A stretch of 64,000 nucleotides of DNA. Source: G963668185 sp965237445 (lineage in GTDB: Bacteria; Chloroflexota; Dehalococcoidia; Lucifugimonadales; G963668185). Under the pieces are notes generated by a model. That model saw only the letters and a program-made list of their open reading frames with translations. It had not been told where the DNA came from and searched no databases. Shown piece by piece: positions 1 to 8,887 of this stretch. The position numbers and the translations under genes are program-made. Every line of letters starts with the position of its first letter. The stretch's first letter is position 1. The DNA is taken from NCBI GenBank assembly GCA_965237445.1, contig OZ250142.1, positions 2,480,001 to 2,544,000 on the forward strand, read 5' to 3'.

Positions 1-115
1 ATTCCTCAAGATTGTCTGCGAGCCTCGATCTTGGCGAGCCTGAGAGGATTGCCCTCAGTGGAAGTAACCATCCGCCGGCCCTCTTTATGGGTGCAGGGCC
101 GCGCTCTGCCCCTGC
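1..115. other. Window edge, no gene seen
   Basis: No reading frame with coding character is visible. A short inverted repeat (GCAGGG at 93-98, CCCTGC at 110-115) lies directly beyond the stop codon of the leftward amidohydrolase gene. It could form a weak hairpin at the end of that transcript, but no T-run follows it on that strand, so it is not called as a terminator. Confidence 0.4.
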
Positions 116-1708
116 CTAGTCGTCGAAGTCCCTGATGACCTTGCCTGGGGCCGCTCGTGTGTACTCACCGTCTTCGATCACCATCGCTCCGTTGACCGCC
201 ACGTGCGGCACTCCCACCGCATAGCTGTGCGGCGACTCGAACGTCGCCGTGTCTGCCACCGTGACCGGATCGAGTGCCACTATGTCGGCCGCGAAGCCTG
301 GCGCTATCCGGCCTCGCCTTGTCAGCCCCATACGGGAGGCTGGAAGCGTCGTCATCTTCCTTATCGCCTCGGCAAATGAGACCACATCGTGTCGCCTCAC
401 GAACTCGGCGATGAACCGCGGGAACGTACCGTAGCTCCTTGGATGCGGCACTCCGGCCGACAACACTCCCTCGGTTGACAGCGAACTTCCGTCCGATCCC
501 ACCGATATGAGCGGGTGCTGCGCGATCTCCAGGACGTCGTCCTCGCGCATCGCGTGGATGACCACCATGGCCTCGCCCATCTCGTAGAGTCGTACGGCCG
601 CCTCGGCTGGGTCGCAGCCAAATTCCTCCGCGATGGCGGTCATCGTCATGCCCTCGAATCTTGTGTCTTCGGCCAGCCGGGAAATCACAACGCCTTCGGG
701 GCTTCGGTTCCATTCGTAGTTGTAGTTGATCCCGTCCTTAACTTGGGACCGTGTCTTGGCGTCGGCTAGCCGCTCCATTGCCTCTGCTCGTCCACCGGCC
801 AGTGCCCAGCGCGGAAAGATTGCTCCTGTCAGCCTCGTACTGGCGGCGGTATACGGGTACTGGTCTCCGGCAACGTCCAGGCCCTCATACACCGCGGACT
901 CCATGAGCTCCAGCACATCTGCCGCCCTGCCGAACACGGTCGGTCCAACACACTTCACGTGCGAAATTTCCAGCCGCACCCCCGTTCTCCTACTGACCTC
1001 TATCGCTTCGTTCAGCGCCACGAAGAGTCCCACCGAGTGGGCGCCTTCGTCGCGGATGTGTGTGGAGTAGATCTTGTCCCGTTCCGACACTGCGCGGCAG
1101 ATTTCGATCACCTCTTCCAGCCGCGCGTAGTTTCCGGGGTCGTAGAACAGTCCGGTCGAGAACCCCATCGCCCCGGCGTCCAGGCACTCCACCACCAGCT
1201 CTTGCATCCTGTCCTGCTCATCGGGCGATGGCGCTCTCGCGTCGAGACCGACGATGCACGCCCTGATCGTGCCGTGCCCCACCTGGCATGCCAGGTTGAG
1301 CGGCGGACGTGCGGCCTCAACGGCGTCCAGGTACTCGCCGAACGAGGTCCAACCTAATCTTTGCGCCTCGGGTCCTCTGCCCAACCGCGCCTCGAGCTGC
1401 TCGCGGGCCTTACCGATCACCGGCGCGCAGAAGCTGCTCCCGCAGTTGCCCGCAAGTTCTAGCGTCACGCCTTGCCGGACCTTGCTCTGTGCTGTTGGAT
1501 CGTGCAGGAAAGACGCATCGCTGTGCGTGTGCAGGTCTATGAATCCCGGAGTAACCGCCAGCCCAGTCGCGTCGATGGTCTTCACCGATTCGCCTTCAAG
1601 CCGTCCTATGGCCACGATCTCGTCCCCCGCAACAGCTACGTCTGCGGAGTACGGCGGACTTCCGGTCCCGTCATAAACACTGCCGTTCTTGAAGATCAGG
1701 TCGTACAT
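116..1708 (-). CDS. N-acyl-D-amino-acid deacylase family amidohydrolase
   Basis: A 530-residue amidohydrolase of the D-aminoacylase type, the usual length for the family. These zinc enzymes release D-amino acids from N-acylated forms; related members act on dihydropyrimidines or other cyclic amides, so the substrate is open. The N-terminal beta strands lead into the metal motif GFIDLHTHSD (His60, His62), followed by GNCGSS (Cys89 region), a later ISHVKC histidine and a GSDGSS aspartate motif, all in the expected order. No signal peptide is seen, so the enzyme is probably cytoplasmic. The upstream gene on the same strand ends 7 bases before this start, which implies co-transcription. Family assignment is firm; substrate is not. 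Confidence 0.9.
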   Translation of the reverse strand: MYDLIFKNGSVYDGTGSPPYSADVAVAGDEIVAIGRLEGESVKTIDATGLAVTPGFIDLHTHSDASFLHDPTAQSKVRQGVTLELAGNCGSSFCAPVIGKAREQLEARLGRGPEAQRLGWTSFGEYLDAVEAARPPLNLACQVGHGTIRACIVGLDARAPSPDEQDRMQELVVECLDAGAMGFSTGLFYDPGNYARLEEVIEICRAVSERDKIYSTHIRDEGAHSVGLFVALNEAIEVSRRTGVRLEISHVKCVGPTVFGRAADVLELMESAVYEGLDVAGDQYPYTAASTRLTGAIFPRWALAGGRAEAMERLADAKTRSQVKDGINYNYEWNRSPEGVVISRLAEDTRFEGMTMTAIAEEFGCDPAEAAVRLYEMGEAMVVIHAMREDDVLEIAQHPLISVGSDGSSLSTEGVLSAGVPHPRSYGTFPRFIAEFVRRHDVVSFAEAIRKMTTLPASRMGLTRRGRIAPGFAADIVALDPVTVADTATFESPHSYAVGVPHVAVNGAMVIEDGEYTRAAPGKVIRDFDD

Positions 1709-1715
1709 ATTGGTT

Positions 1716-2483
1716 TCAGTCCTGTCCTTTGTCCATCGGAAACGTTTGCCGTTCCAGCGTCACGATTCTGCTCCTCCAAACTTGGCCGCCGATACCCTCG
1801 AGCGCCCGTTGTCCGGGCCGGTCCACCTCCAACACTCGCTCTAGCAGCGCTTCTCCGAAATCGGCGACATATCCGCATCTTTTCCGGAACCCGTTCAAGG
1901 TGTGCCTCTCCCCTCCTAGCAGGACGTGGCCGATAGAGCCTTCGTGAGCGGCAAACACCGATCTCGTCACCTCGCAGCACTTGTCGTACAGTTCCCGTAC
2001 AAGCCGTTCGCGGCTCCGCGCGAACCGCCCGGCCGATGACCCGCCCTTCCGATGACGGTTCTTTACGTACCGGGACCCCGATTTTGACGCGATGAGTTTG
2101 TCTCCTTGAAGCACCCCTACCGCGTACCTGCCTAACCGAAGCAACACTATCCCGACGAAATACTCCGTGTCTAGCATGCCCAGCAACGGCCCTGGCTCGA
2201 AGCCGTCCGAACGCAGCACCGAACGCAGCGGGAATGGCGGCACGACGACCGCTGCTCGGTCTGCCGAACGGAACACCGCGAGTCCCGTGCTCGCATGCCC
2301 GGTTGCCTCGGCTATGTCTGTCAACGGAAGGGCGTCGGACCCTGGCGCGGTTGTCTGCATTCGCGATCCGCAGCCGCTCGGCAGGTAATCGCTCCTGAAT
2401 CCGTCCGCGCTCTCGGAGAGCTCCATTAGGAAGCCTCTGAGCCGGGCCTTCCCCATCCACGACCTGCTCGTCACGCGAAGCAT
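1716..2483 (-). CDS. Vms1/ANKZF1-like release factor domain protein (acVLRF1 type)
   Basis: A 255-residue protein resembling bacterial VLRF1 proteins, relatives of eukaryotic Vms1/ANKZF1 that cleave peptidyl-tRNA on stalled large ribosomal subunits. The match rests on the stretch around residues 131-160: SRYVKNRHRKGG, then SSAGRFARSRE, which has the same spacing of basic residues, double glycine and RFAR as the family's catalytic loop. The loop glutamine expected after the double glycine is absent (GGSSAG at 147-152), so hydrolase activity is uncertain. The fold is otherwise eRF1-domain-2-like by inference. It lies 7 bases upstream of the amidohydrolase gene in the same direction. An internal Met10 (MGKARLRGF) is a possible later start. 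Confidence 0.6.
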   Translation of the reverse strand: MLRVTSRSWMGKARLRGFLMELSESADGFRSDYLPSGCGSRMQTTAPGSDALPLTDIAEATGHASTGLAVFRSADRAAVVVPPFPLRSVLRSDGFEPGPLLGMLDTEYFVGIVLLRLGRYAVGVLQGDKLIASKSGSRYVKNRHRKGGSSAGRFARSRERLVRELYDKCCEVTRSVFAAHEGSIGHVLLGGERHTLNGFRKRCGYVADFGEALLERVLEVDRPGQRALEGIGGQVWRSRIVTLERQTFPMDKGQD

Positions 2484-2621
2484 CGATGTCCCTGTACCAT
2501 CCTAACTGCGGCTGGCGTACGGCGACGCATTCTATATTAGCGGCTCAGGTTGACGCGCCGCAGTGCGCGTTCATAAACTTGCGGAAGCCGTTGATTCCAA
2601 GACTTGCGCGAAGGGACGTTT

Positions 2622-3086
2622 TTGCGAATTGCCGTAGGCGCCGACCACGCTGGCTACCACCTCAAAGAGCAGTTGGCCGATCAATTGAGAGAGCAGGGCC
2701 ACGAGGTCTTCGATGTGGGCGCGCGCCAGCACGACCCCGCGGATGACTTTCCCGACTTCGCGTTCGCCTTGGCGGAAAGAGTGGCCGCTGGAGATTCCGA
2801 GAGGGGCATCATGGTCTGTGGCAGTGGCGTCGGCGCGAGCGTTGCTGCCAACAAGAAGCCGGGGATACGTGCCGCCGTCTGCCACGACTCGTACTCGGCG
2901 CATCAGGGCGTGGAGCACGACGACATGAACGTGCTGTGCCTTGGGGCCCGTATCGTGGGAATTGAAGTTGCCAAGGAGTTGGTCGCCAACTTCCTTGCTG
3001 CCAAATTCAGCGGTGAAGAGCGTCACTGGAGAAGACTTCGGAAGGTCATCGCTATGGAAGACGAATCTTTCCGGCACTCGACATAG
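2622..3086 (+). CDS. rpiB: Ribose-5-phosphate isomerase B (RpiB/LacA/LacB family)
   Basis: A 154-residue sugar-phosphate isomerase interconverting ribose 5-phosphate and ribulose 5-phosphate in the pentose phosphate pathway. The start MRIAVGADHAGY and the motifs MVCGSGVGAS (catalytic cysteine), NKKPGIRAA and NVLCLGARIVG are diagnostic and in order; length is typical. The TTG at 2622 is preferred over a TTG 18 bases upstream because AAGGGA at 2611-2616 sits 5 bases before it and the protein then begins exactly at the first beta strand. It is transcribed away from the VLRF1-like gene. Paralogues can act on allose 6-phosphate, so a sugar-specific role cannot be excluded. Confidence 0.9.
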   Translation: MRIAVGADHAGYHLKEQLADQLREQGHEVFDVGARQHDPADDFPDFAFALAERVAAGDSERGIMVCGSGVGASVAANKKPGIRAAVCHDSYSAHQGVEHDDMNVLCLGARIVGIEVAKELVANFLAAKFSGEERHWRRLRKVIAMEDESFRHST

Positions 3087-3126
3087 CGTACGAGAACGAA
3101 CTGCTACACTCCCAAGCTGAACAGGG

Positions 3127-3155
3127 TTGTCGGAAGCACAAGTCATGCCTATAAT
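3127..3155 (+). promoter_or_regulatory. Sigma-70-type promoter of the DUF5679 gene
   Basis: TTGTCG at 3127-3132 and a perfect TATAAT at 3150-3155 are separated by 17 bases. Transcription would start near 3162, leaving a leader of about 37 bases with GGAGG at 3188-3192 before the ATG at 3199. Confidence 0.75.
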
Positions 3156-3198
3156 AGGCCCGCCTAGTTCACACTATAAACATGTTTGGAGGCGCACA

Positions 3199-3342
3199 AT
3201 GCAGGCATACTGCCTTAAGTGTCGTGATCACAGGGAAGTAGAGAACGCAGAGGCTGTCACTCTAAAGAATGGCCGACCTGCCACTAGGGGCACGTGCTCC
3301 GTCTGCAAGTCCACCGTCTTCAGGATTGGTAAGGCCTCCTAG
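3199..3342 (+). CDS. Small zinc-ribbon protein, DUF5679 type
   Basis: A 47-residue protein with two CxxC pairs (Cys5/Cys8 in YCLKC and Cys33/Cys36 in CSVC) and a central basic segment KNGRPATRG, matching the short DUF5679 zinc-ribbon proteins found mainly in Chloroflexota and Actinobacteria. Their function is unknown; the shape suggests a nucleic-acid or ribosome-associated zinc finger, which is inference. The gene has its own strong promoter and a GGAGG ribosome binding site 6 bases before ATG, and is monocistronic: a hairpin follows before the convergent dipeptidase gene. An upstream in-frame extension exists but lies largely within the promoter. Confidence 0.85.
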   Translation: MQAYCLKCRDHREVENAEAVTLKNGRPATRGTCSVCKSTVFRIGKAS

Positions 3343-3435
3343 GTCACCAGTCTCTTTAACCCCAGCGGGACAGGAGCGCGAGGCCGGACAGGCATCCCTC
3401 ACCGCCCGCCCTACACGACACATTAGCGGCGCTGC

Positions 3436-3468
3436 GGAAGGTGCTCCCACATGAAGGGAGCGCCTTCC
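3436..3468. terminator. Hairpin between convergent genes
   Basis: A 13-bp stem (3436-3448 with 3456-3468, one G-T pair) with a 7-base loop separates the DUF5679 gene from the convergent M19 peptidase gene. There is no clear T-run on either side, so bidirectional termination is inferred from placement and stem strength. Confidence 0.5.
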
Positions 3469-3476
3469 ATACTGTG

Positions 3477-4610
3477 TCAGGCTCCCGTCACCTCTTCCAT
3501 TACCCTCAGCACATTCTCCCCTAGAATCTTTCTCACGTCGTCCGGCCCGTAGCCTCGTTTCAGCAGTTCGTCCGTTATCCAGGGCATCATTGAGCAGTCG
3601 TCCAGACCTCTAGGCGCCGAAGGAATTCCGTCGTAGTCCGATCCCAGTCCCACGTGGTCGGCGCCCATCACGTTGACCATGTGGTCGATGTGGTCTATGA
3701 CCTCGGTGTAGTGTGGCGGCTCCAACTCCGAACCTAGTCGCTCTCGATGCTGCCTCCGAAGGTCGCTGAGCTTTCGCTGCAGTTCCTCGTCGCTCCCGCT
3801 CCAGCCGACCTCGAGCTCTGCTACATCTTCCTTGTGGCGCCCACCCAACTCCTCCGCGGCCAGCCGGTGCGACTCCGACACGAACGCCGGCGCGAAGTTC
3901 ACCGACACAACGCCGTTATTCGCGGCCACCGCCCTCAGTTGGTCGTCGTTCATGTTTCGCGGGTGCTTGCAGATGGCGAGGGCCGACGAGTGCGACGCCA
4001 TCACCGGCTTACTCGTGACCTCCATTGCGTCCCAGAACGTCTTTACCGACACGTGCGAGATGTCGACTATGATCCCCAGCCGGTTCATCTCGCATACAAT
4101 TTCCCGCCCGAGGTCGTTCAGCCCGTCGTGACGCGGCTCGTCGAGGATGCCGTCCGCCCAGTTGTTGGTGTTGTTCCACGTCAGCGTCATGTATCGCACG
4201 CCAAGCTCGTGGAACATGCGTAGCGCCGCTAGGTCGTCCTGTATCGCGTGGCCGCCCTCGATGCACGGGATGCCGGCGATCTTGCCCTGCGCCTTCGCGT
4301 CCCTCACGTCGGCCGCCGTTCGCGCCTGCGTAATCCGGTCCGCGTGGGCCTTGAACGTCGTGTGCATCGCGTCGAAGTACTGGAGCAGCCGCTGTATCCC
4401 GAAGTTCAGTTCGTACTGGTGAGGGTTCAGCCACCCCGCGAAGAACTGGCCGTCGATGCCCCCCTCCTGCATCCGTGGTATGTCCATGTGCCCCCGGCCG
4501 GTGTCCTGGCCCAGGTCTTCCCCATCGTCTACCGCTCGGCCGAAGCTGTCTGAGTGCGTATCGACGACTATGGATGAGAAGTGAAGCTCTCGCGCCCTTT
4601 CGCTGACCAT
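3477..4610 (-). CDS. Membrane dipeptidase (peptidase M19, renal dipeptidase family)
   Basis: A 377-residue M19 metallopeptidase that hydrolyses dipeptides, often including D-residues at the C-terminal side. Visible zinc-site motifs are VDTHSDSF (His19, Asp21), IEGGHA, DISHVS, MASHSSA and GLGSDYDG, in family order. The start at 4610 is chosen because GGGAGG lies 7 bases upstream; longer readings run into the alaS promoter region and add a non-homologous N-terminus. No signal peptide is apparent, so it is likely cytoplasmic despite the family name. The nearby D-aminoacylase-type gene suggests shared use of D-amino-acid peptides, for example from cell-wall debris; that link is inference. Confidence 0.92.
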   Translation of the reverse strand: MVSERARELHFSSIVVDTHSDSFGRAVDDGEDLGQDTGRGHMDIPRMQEGGIDGQFFAGWLNPHQYELNFGIQRLLQYFDAMHTTFKAHADRITQARTAADVRDAKAQGKIAGIPCIEGGHAIQDDLAALRMFHELGVRYMTLTWNNTNNWADGILDEPRHDGLNDLGREIVCEMNRLGIIVDISHVSVKTFWDAMEVTSKPVMASHSSALAICKHPRNMNDDQLRAVAANNGVVSVNFAPAFVSESHRLAAEELGGRHKEDVAELEVGWSGSDEELQRKLSDLRRQHRERLGSELEPPHYTEVIDHIDHMVNVMGADHVGLGSDYDGIPSAPRGLDDCSMMPWITDELLKRGYGPDDVRKILGENVLRVMEEVTGA

Positions 4611-4768
4611 TTTGACCTCCCAGTGTTCAATGTGCCGGTCCCGTCTGCCCGCAGTGTCCCCCAACACACATGAAAAGACAAACCGCGATTCCGTGCCTCC
4701 AGTCCATATCCAGTGGGCATTGGTGACGGTATCATTAGAGTACAAAGCTAACTTGAGGTAACTGAACA

Positions 4769-7420
4769 ATGAACGGCCCTGAGCTAAGAGAAGCCTTCCT
4801 GAGTTTCTTTGAAAGCAAGGATCACTCCAGGGCTGCCAGCTCTTCCCTGATTCCCGTTGGGGACCCCACGCTCCTGCTCACAACAGCGGGCATGGTCCAG
4901 TTCAAGCCGTACTTTGCAGGCCAGTCCGTGCCGCCCAACAAGCGCATGGCCACGTCGCAGAAGAGCTTCCGCACGGATGACATCGACGAGGTCGGCGATG
5001 CAACCCACCTGACGCTCTTCGAGATGCTCGGCAACTTCAGCTTTGGCGACTATTTCAAGGGCAAAGCGATGGATTACGCCCTCGAGTTCGTGCTGGACCA
5101 CATGGGTCTGGAAAAGGAACGTTGCTCGATCACCGTCAACCACATCGACGAGGAGAGCATCGGGCTGTGGATGGATCGAGGAATACCCGAAAGCCGCATC
5201 TACCGGTTCGACGACTCCGAAAACTGGTGGGGGCCGGCCGGAGACGAGGGCGCCTGCGGTCCAAACTCGGAGATCCATTACGACACTCAGTCCCCGCGAA
5301 GATGCGGCGAGCCTGAATGTGCGCCCAACTGCACGAACACCTTCGGTCCGCACGACGAGACGTGCGAGCGTTTCGTCGAGATATGGAATCTCGTGTTCAT
5401 GCAGTACGAGCAGCGCCTCGACGGCACCCGCACCCCCCTGCCCGCCCCCGGTGTCGACACCGGCATGGGCTTTGAGCGGGCCGCCGCCATTCTTCAGGGC
5501 GTTGACACCATTTTTGAGACCGATCTCTTCACCCCCATAGTGGAAAAGGTCGAAGAAGTCACCGGTATGCGGCACGGGTCCGAGTACGAGACAGACTACG
5601 CCCTCCGCGTCCTCGCGGACCACGCGCGCGGCGCCGCCTTCCTCGTTGCGGACGGCGTCGTGCCAGGCAACGAGGGCCGCGGCTACGTCGTGCGCAGGGT
5701 CATCCGCAGGGCCATCCGGCACGCGCGCCGCCTCGGCCTCGAGAGGCCGTTCCTCGGCGAGATCGCCCAGGTCGTGATCGAGCAGATGGGTGACGTTTAC
5801 CCGGAGCTGCGCGCCAACCACGCCTTCATCCTGACGGTGCTGCAACTTGAGGAGGAGCGCTTCCAGCAGGCTTACCAGACAGGGCTCGGCATGTTGGAAG
5901 ACGCCATGAAGGGGTCCAATCTGCTCACCGGTTCGGAAGTCTTCCGTCTATGGGACACATACGGCTTCCCCGTGGAAATGACCGCGGAAATCGCCCACGA
6001 GAACGGTGTCGAAGTGGACCTCGAAGGCTTCGAGGTGGAGATGGCCCGCCAGCGCGAGCGGGGCCGTGCCGCAGCGAAGTTCGGCGGCGATCAGGCCAAG
6101 ATTCGTGTCTACGAGAGCCTCGGTGTAACCGACACTCCCTTCGTCGGCTACTCAGCTCTGACCGGCTCTTCCGTCGTCGTCGGCCTCATCGCCGCTGGCG
6201 AGGCCGTCGACAGCGTCACCGAAGGACAGAGCGTCGAGGTCGTTCTTATGAGCACTCCCTTCTACCCGGAAGGCGGCGGCCAGGTTGGCGATTCGGGTAC
6301 TCTCGATGGCACCCAGGGTCGCATAGACATCGAAGACACTCAGAACGTAATGGCCCGCCTGATCGTCCACTTCGGGACCGTTTCAAGGGGCACAGTGTCG
6401 CTGGGAGACAACGTGGACGCGTACGTCGACCCGGTATGCCGCGAGGACACCGCGCGAAACCACACCGCCACGCACTTGCTCCACGCCGCCCTGCGTCAGG
6501 TCCTCGGCCCGCACGTAAGACAGGCCGGCTCGCTCATCGCGCCCGACCGCCTGCGCTTCGACTTCACGCATGTGCAGGCCATGACGGATGAGGAAGTGCG
6601 GGATGCCCAGTTCCTCGTGAACGAGAAGATCAGGCAGAACGCCAAGGTGCTCAAGGACGAGGACAGCTACACTCGCGCGATCGAACGAGGAGCGCTCGCC
6701 TTCTTCGGTGACAAGTACGAAGAGAAGGTCAGGCTGATAGAGATCGCCAACGGCGACACGTTCAGCTTCGAGGTATGCGGCGGCACTCACGTGGGCCGCA
6801 CCGGCGAGGTCGGCTCGCTGTTCTTCCTCAGCGAGTCCAGCATCGGCGCCGGCATTCGCCGCATCGAGGCAGTCAGCGGTCGTGCTGCCGAGCGCGCCTT
6901 CTCAGACAGGCACAGGCAAGTCATTAGCCTCGCCGGCACGTTGCAGACTGGTGCCGTTGATTTGGAAGACAGGCTCCAGACTCTGCTGGACGAGAACGCC
7001 GCCCTGCGTCGCGAGCGAGACGAATTGAGGCGCAGGATGTCACTGCAGTCCGCTGAGAGCCTGCTGGACGCTAGGGTTGAGGTTGAAGGGGTGTCGGTCC
7101 TCGCTGTCAATGTCCAGGTCGAGACCGTCGAAGCCCTGCGCGATATGAGCGACTGGCTTCGTGACAAACTTGGCAGCGGTGTCGTGGTGCTGGGTGCGGT
7201 GGTCAACGACCGCCCGTCGCTCATCGCTATGGTGACCAAGGATCTGCTTCCGTCTGGCTTGGACGCAGCCACCATCGTCAGAAGCGCCGCCAAAGAGGTA
7301 CAGGGCGGAGGCGGAGGCCGGCCGGACGTCGCACAGGCCGGTGGGCGCTGCGCCGATAAGCTTGATGACGCGCTCGCCCTAGTCCCCAATCTCGTCCGGG
7401 ACGCCCTCACCTCCTCGTGA
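4769..7420 (+). CDS. alaS: Alanine--tRNA ligase
   Basis: An 883-residue class II synthetase that charges tRNA-Ala and edits mischarged serine or glycine. The N-terminal catalytic core begins ELREAFLSFFESKDH and contains FTDDIDEVGD-like motif 2 and GxGxGF-type motif 3 (DTGMGFERAA). The editing domain has HTATHLLHAAL and CGGTHVGRTGE zinc/editing motifs. A coiled-coil segment and a C-Ala domain ending GGGGGRPDVAQAGG complete a full-length protein. GAGGT lies upstream of ATG 4769. It ends in a GTGA overlap with ruvX, giving translational coupling. The stand-alone editing protein AlaX at 43.6 kb provides a second proofreading activity. Confidence 0.98.
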   Translation: MNGPELREAFLSFFESKDHSRAASSSLIPVGDPTLLLTTAGMVQFKPYFAGQSVPPNKRMATSQKSFRTDDIDEVGDATHLTLFEMLGNFSFGDYFKGKAMDYALEFVLDHMGLEKERCSITVNHIDEESIGLWMDRGIPESRIYRFDDSENWWGPAGDEGACGPNSEIHYDTQSPRRCGEPECAPNCTNTFGPHDETCERFVEIWNLVFMQYEQRLDGTRTPLPAPGVDTGMGFERAAAILQGVDTIFETDLFTPIVEKVEEVTGMRHGSEYETDYALRVLADHARGAAFLVADGVVPGNEGRGYVVRRVIRRAIRHARRLGLERPFLGEIAQVVIEQMGDVYPELRANHAFILTVLQLEEERFQQAYQTGLGMLEDAMKGSNLLTGSEVFRLWDTYGFPVEMTAEIAHENGVEVDLEGFEVEMARQRERGRAAAKFGGDQAKIRVYESLGVTDTPFVGYSALTGSSVVVGLIAAGEAVDSVTEGQSVEVVLMSTPFYPEGGGQVGDSGTLDGTQGRIDIEDTQNVMARLIVHFGTVSRGTVSLGDNVDAYVDPVCREDTARNHTATHLLHAALRQVLGPHVRQAGSLIAPDRLRFDFTHVQAMTDEEVRDAQFLVNEKIRQNAKVLKDEDSYTRAIERGALAFFGDKYEEKVRLIEIANGDTFSFEVCGGTHVGRTGEVGSLFFLSESSIGAGIRRIEAVSGRAAERAFSDRHRQVISLAGTLQTGAVDLEDRLQTLLDENAALRRERDELRRRMSLQSAESLLDARVEVEGVSVLAVNVQVETVEALRDMSDWLRDKLGSGVVVLGAVVNDRPSLIAMVTKDLLPSGLDAATIVRSAAKEVQGGGGGRPDVAQAGGRCADKLDDALALVPNLVRDALTSS

Positions 7421-7872
7421 GGCTGCTTTCCCTGGACGTAGGCGACCGAAGGATCGGCGCCGCTCTCAGCGATCCGCTCGGCATCACCGCAACGCCGTTG
7501 CTCGCCATCGACCGCAAACGCGTTCGCGATGCGGTTGCCGCAGTCCTGGACCTAGCGCGCGAGCATGAAGTCTCTGGGATCGTCGTCGGCTTTCCGCTAA
7601 CGCTCTCAGGTGAGGCTGCCCACCAGGCTGCCAAGGTGAAGGACTTCGTGCGGGTTCTGGAATCACGCACGGAGTTACCCGTAGTTGCCGTGGACGAACG
7701 CTTCTCGACTCAGGAGGCCGAACGCCTGCTCAGGTCCGCTGGCAGACGGGCCCGCTCCCGCGACAAAGGCGCTGTCGACTCAGCCGCCGCCGCTGTCATC
7801 CTGCAGACTTACCTGGATGCGCTCGCCGCCGAATCGCACCGGTCCCTTCCCCAGTCTTCTGGAGAACGTTAG
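7417..7872 (+). CDS. ruvX: Holliday junction resolvase-like protein RuvX (YqgF)
   Basis: A 151-residue RNase H-fold protein. It starts with RLLSLDVGDRRIGAALSDP, the first acidic strand of the fold, and contains VVGFPLTLSGE and VAVDERFSTQEA, the remaining conserved motifs with catalytic Asp/Glu. The family is implicated in pre-16S rRNA 5' processing and recombination. The GTG start overlaps the alaS stop codon (GTGA), so it is translated by coupling. The alaS-ruvX order is widely conserved in bacteria, which supports the call. Confidence 0.93.
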   Translation: MRLLSLDVGDRRIGAALSDPLGITATPLLAIDRKRVRDAVAAVLDLAREHEVSGIVVGFPLTLSGEAAHQAAKVKDFVRVLESRTELPVVAVDERFSTQEAERLLRSAGRRARSRDKGAVDSAAAAVILQTYLDALAAESHRSLPQSSGER

Positions 7873-7985
7873 TATGGGGCGGCTGCGGGCTCGCAAGTCC
7901 TTGCCTACGCCTCTGGAAGTGAAGAACCTCTTCATGCGAGAAGCGGCAGTTTAGTTCGAAACTTCCGGTAAGGCCCGTCCAATTC

Positions 7986-8846
7986 ATGACAAACTTAGCT
8001 GGAATCATCGGCCACTCACTAGGCCACTCCGTCTCTCCTCCCATGCACCAGGCTGCCTTCGACGCGCTCGGCATGGAGGTGCGCTACCGTAGATGGAACA
8101 CGCCTTCGGTCATGCTCCCTTACAGGGTTGAAGCCATGCGTCGCGGCCGTTGCCTCGGCGCTAACGTCACAGTCCCCCACAAGATTGTCGCCTTGGAGTT
8201 CGTGGACGAAGTCGAACCGCTCGCCCGGTCCATAGGCGCCATCAACACCATTGTGAACACCGAAGGCCGGCTAACCGGTCACAACACGGATGCTTACGGC
8301 CTCGTAACTTCGCTCAAACAAGAAATCGGGAAGGACCTCGAAGGCATTAGCGTGCTCGTGCTCGGCGCCGGTGGAGCCGCGCGGGCCGCGGTCTTCGGCT
8401 TGGCCGCCGAGCGCGTTGGAAGCATCGCGATCGCTAATCGCACCGCGTCCAGGGCCGCTACACTCGCCTCGGACGCCGGGCCGGCTACCAACGCCTGCGC
8501 CGTCGAGCACGGTGGTGAAGACTTTGAGGAGGCCGCCGCAAGGGCCGACCTGATCGTTAATTGCACGTCGGTCGGCATGGCTGGAGGGGCTTCCCCTGGG
8601 GACACTCCGGTCCCTCGTCGCCTCCTTCGGAAAGGGACGGTCGTTTTCGACATGGTGTACAACCCTGCCGTGACTCCCCTGCTCTCCGACGCTGTCGAAG
8701 CCGACGCTGTGAGTATCGGCGGTCTCTCCATGCTTGTCCACCAGGGCGCTGCCGCCTTTGAGCTATGGACCGGCGTGCCTGCCCCCCTTGATGCTATGTT
8801 CGCCGCCGCTCATGGGGCCATGGCATCGCTGCGTGAGGCGTCGTAA
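7986..8846 (+). CDS. aroE: Shikimate dehydrogenase
   Basis: A 286-residue NADP-dependent enzyme reducing 3-dehydroshikimate to shikimate in aromatic amino acid synthesis. The N-terminal substrate domain shows HSVSPPMHQAAF and ANVTVPHK (catalytic lysine); the Rossmann domain has VLGAGGAARA, the ANRT cofactor-binding motif and NCTSVGM; the C-terminal GLSMLVHQGAAAFELWTG is typical. It follows ruvX by about 110 bases in the same direction and is probably in the same transcript. The window also carries aroK and aroB fused at 14.0 kb, so several pathway steps are local but not one operon. Confidence 0.96.
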   Translation: MTNLAGIIGHSLGHSVSPPMHQAAFDALGMEVRYRRWNTPSVMLPYRVEAMRRGRCLGANVTVPHKIVALEFVDEVEPLARSIGAINTIVNTEGRLTGHNTDAYGLVTSLKQEIGKDLEGISVLVLGAGGAARAAVFGLAAERVGSIAIANRTASRAATLASDAGPATNACAVEHGGEDFEEAAARADLIVNCTSVGMAGGASPGDTPVPRRLLRKGTVVFDMVYNPAVTPLLSDAVEADAVSIGGLSMLVHQGAAAFELWTGVPAPLDAMFAAAHGAMASLREAS

Positions 8847-8887
8847 GCAAGCGCGGTCTGGCGGGCCGATGAAAGGCCCATCAACAC

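Noticed and set aside
4784..5845. 353-codon antisense frame in alaS
   Set aside because: Opposite a fully conserved alaS region; no binding site or family motif.
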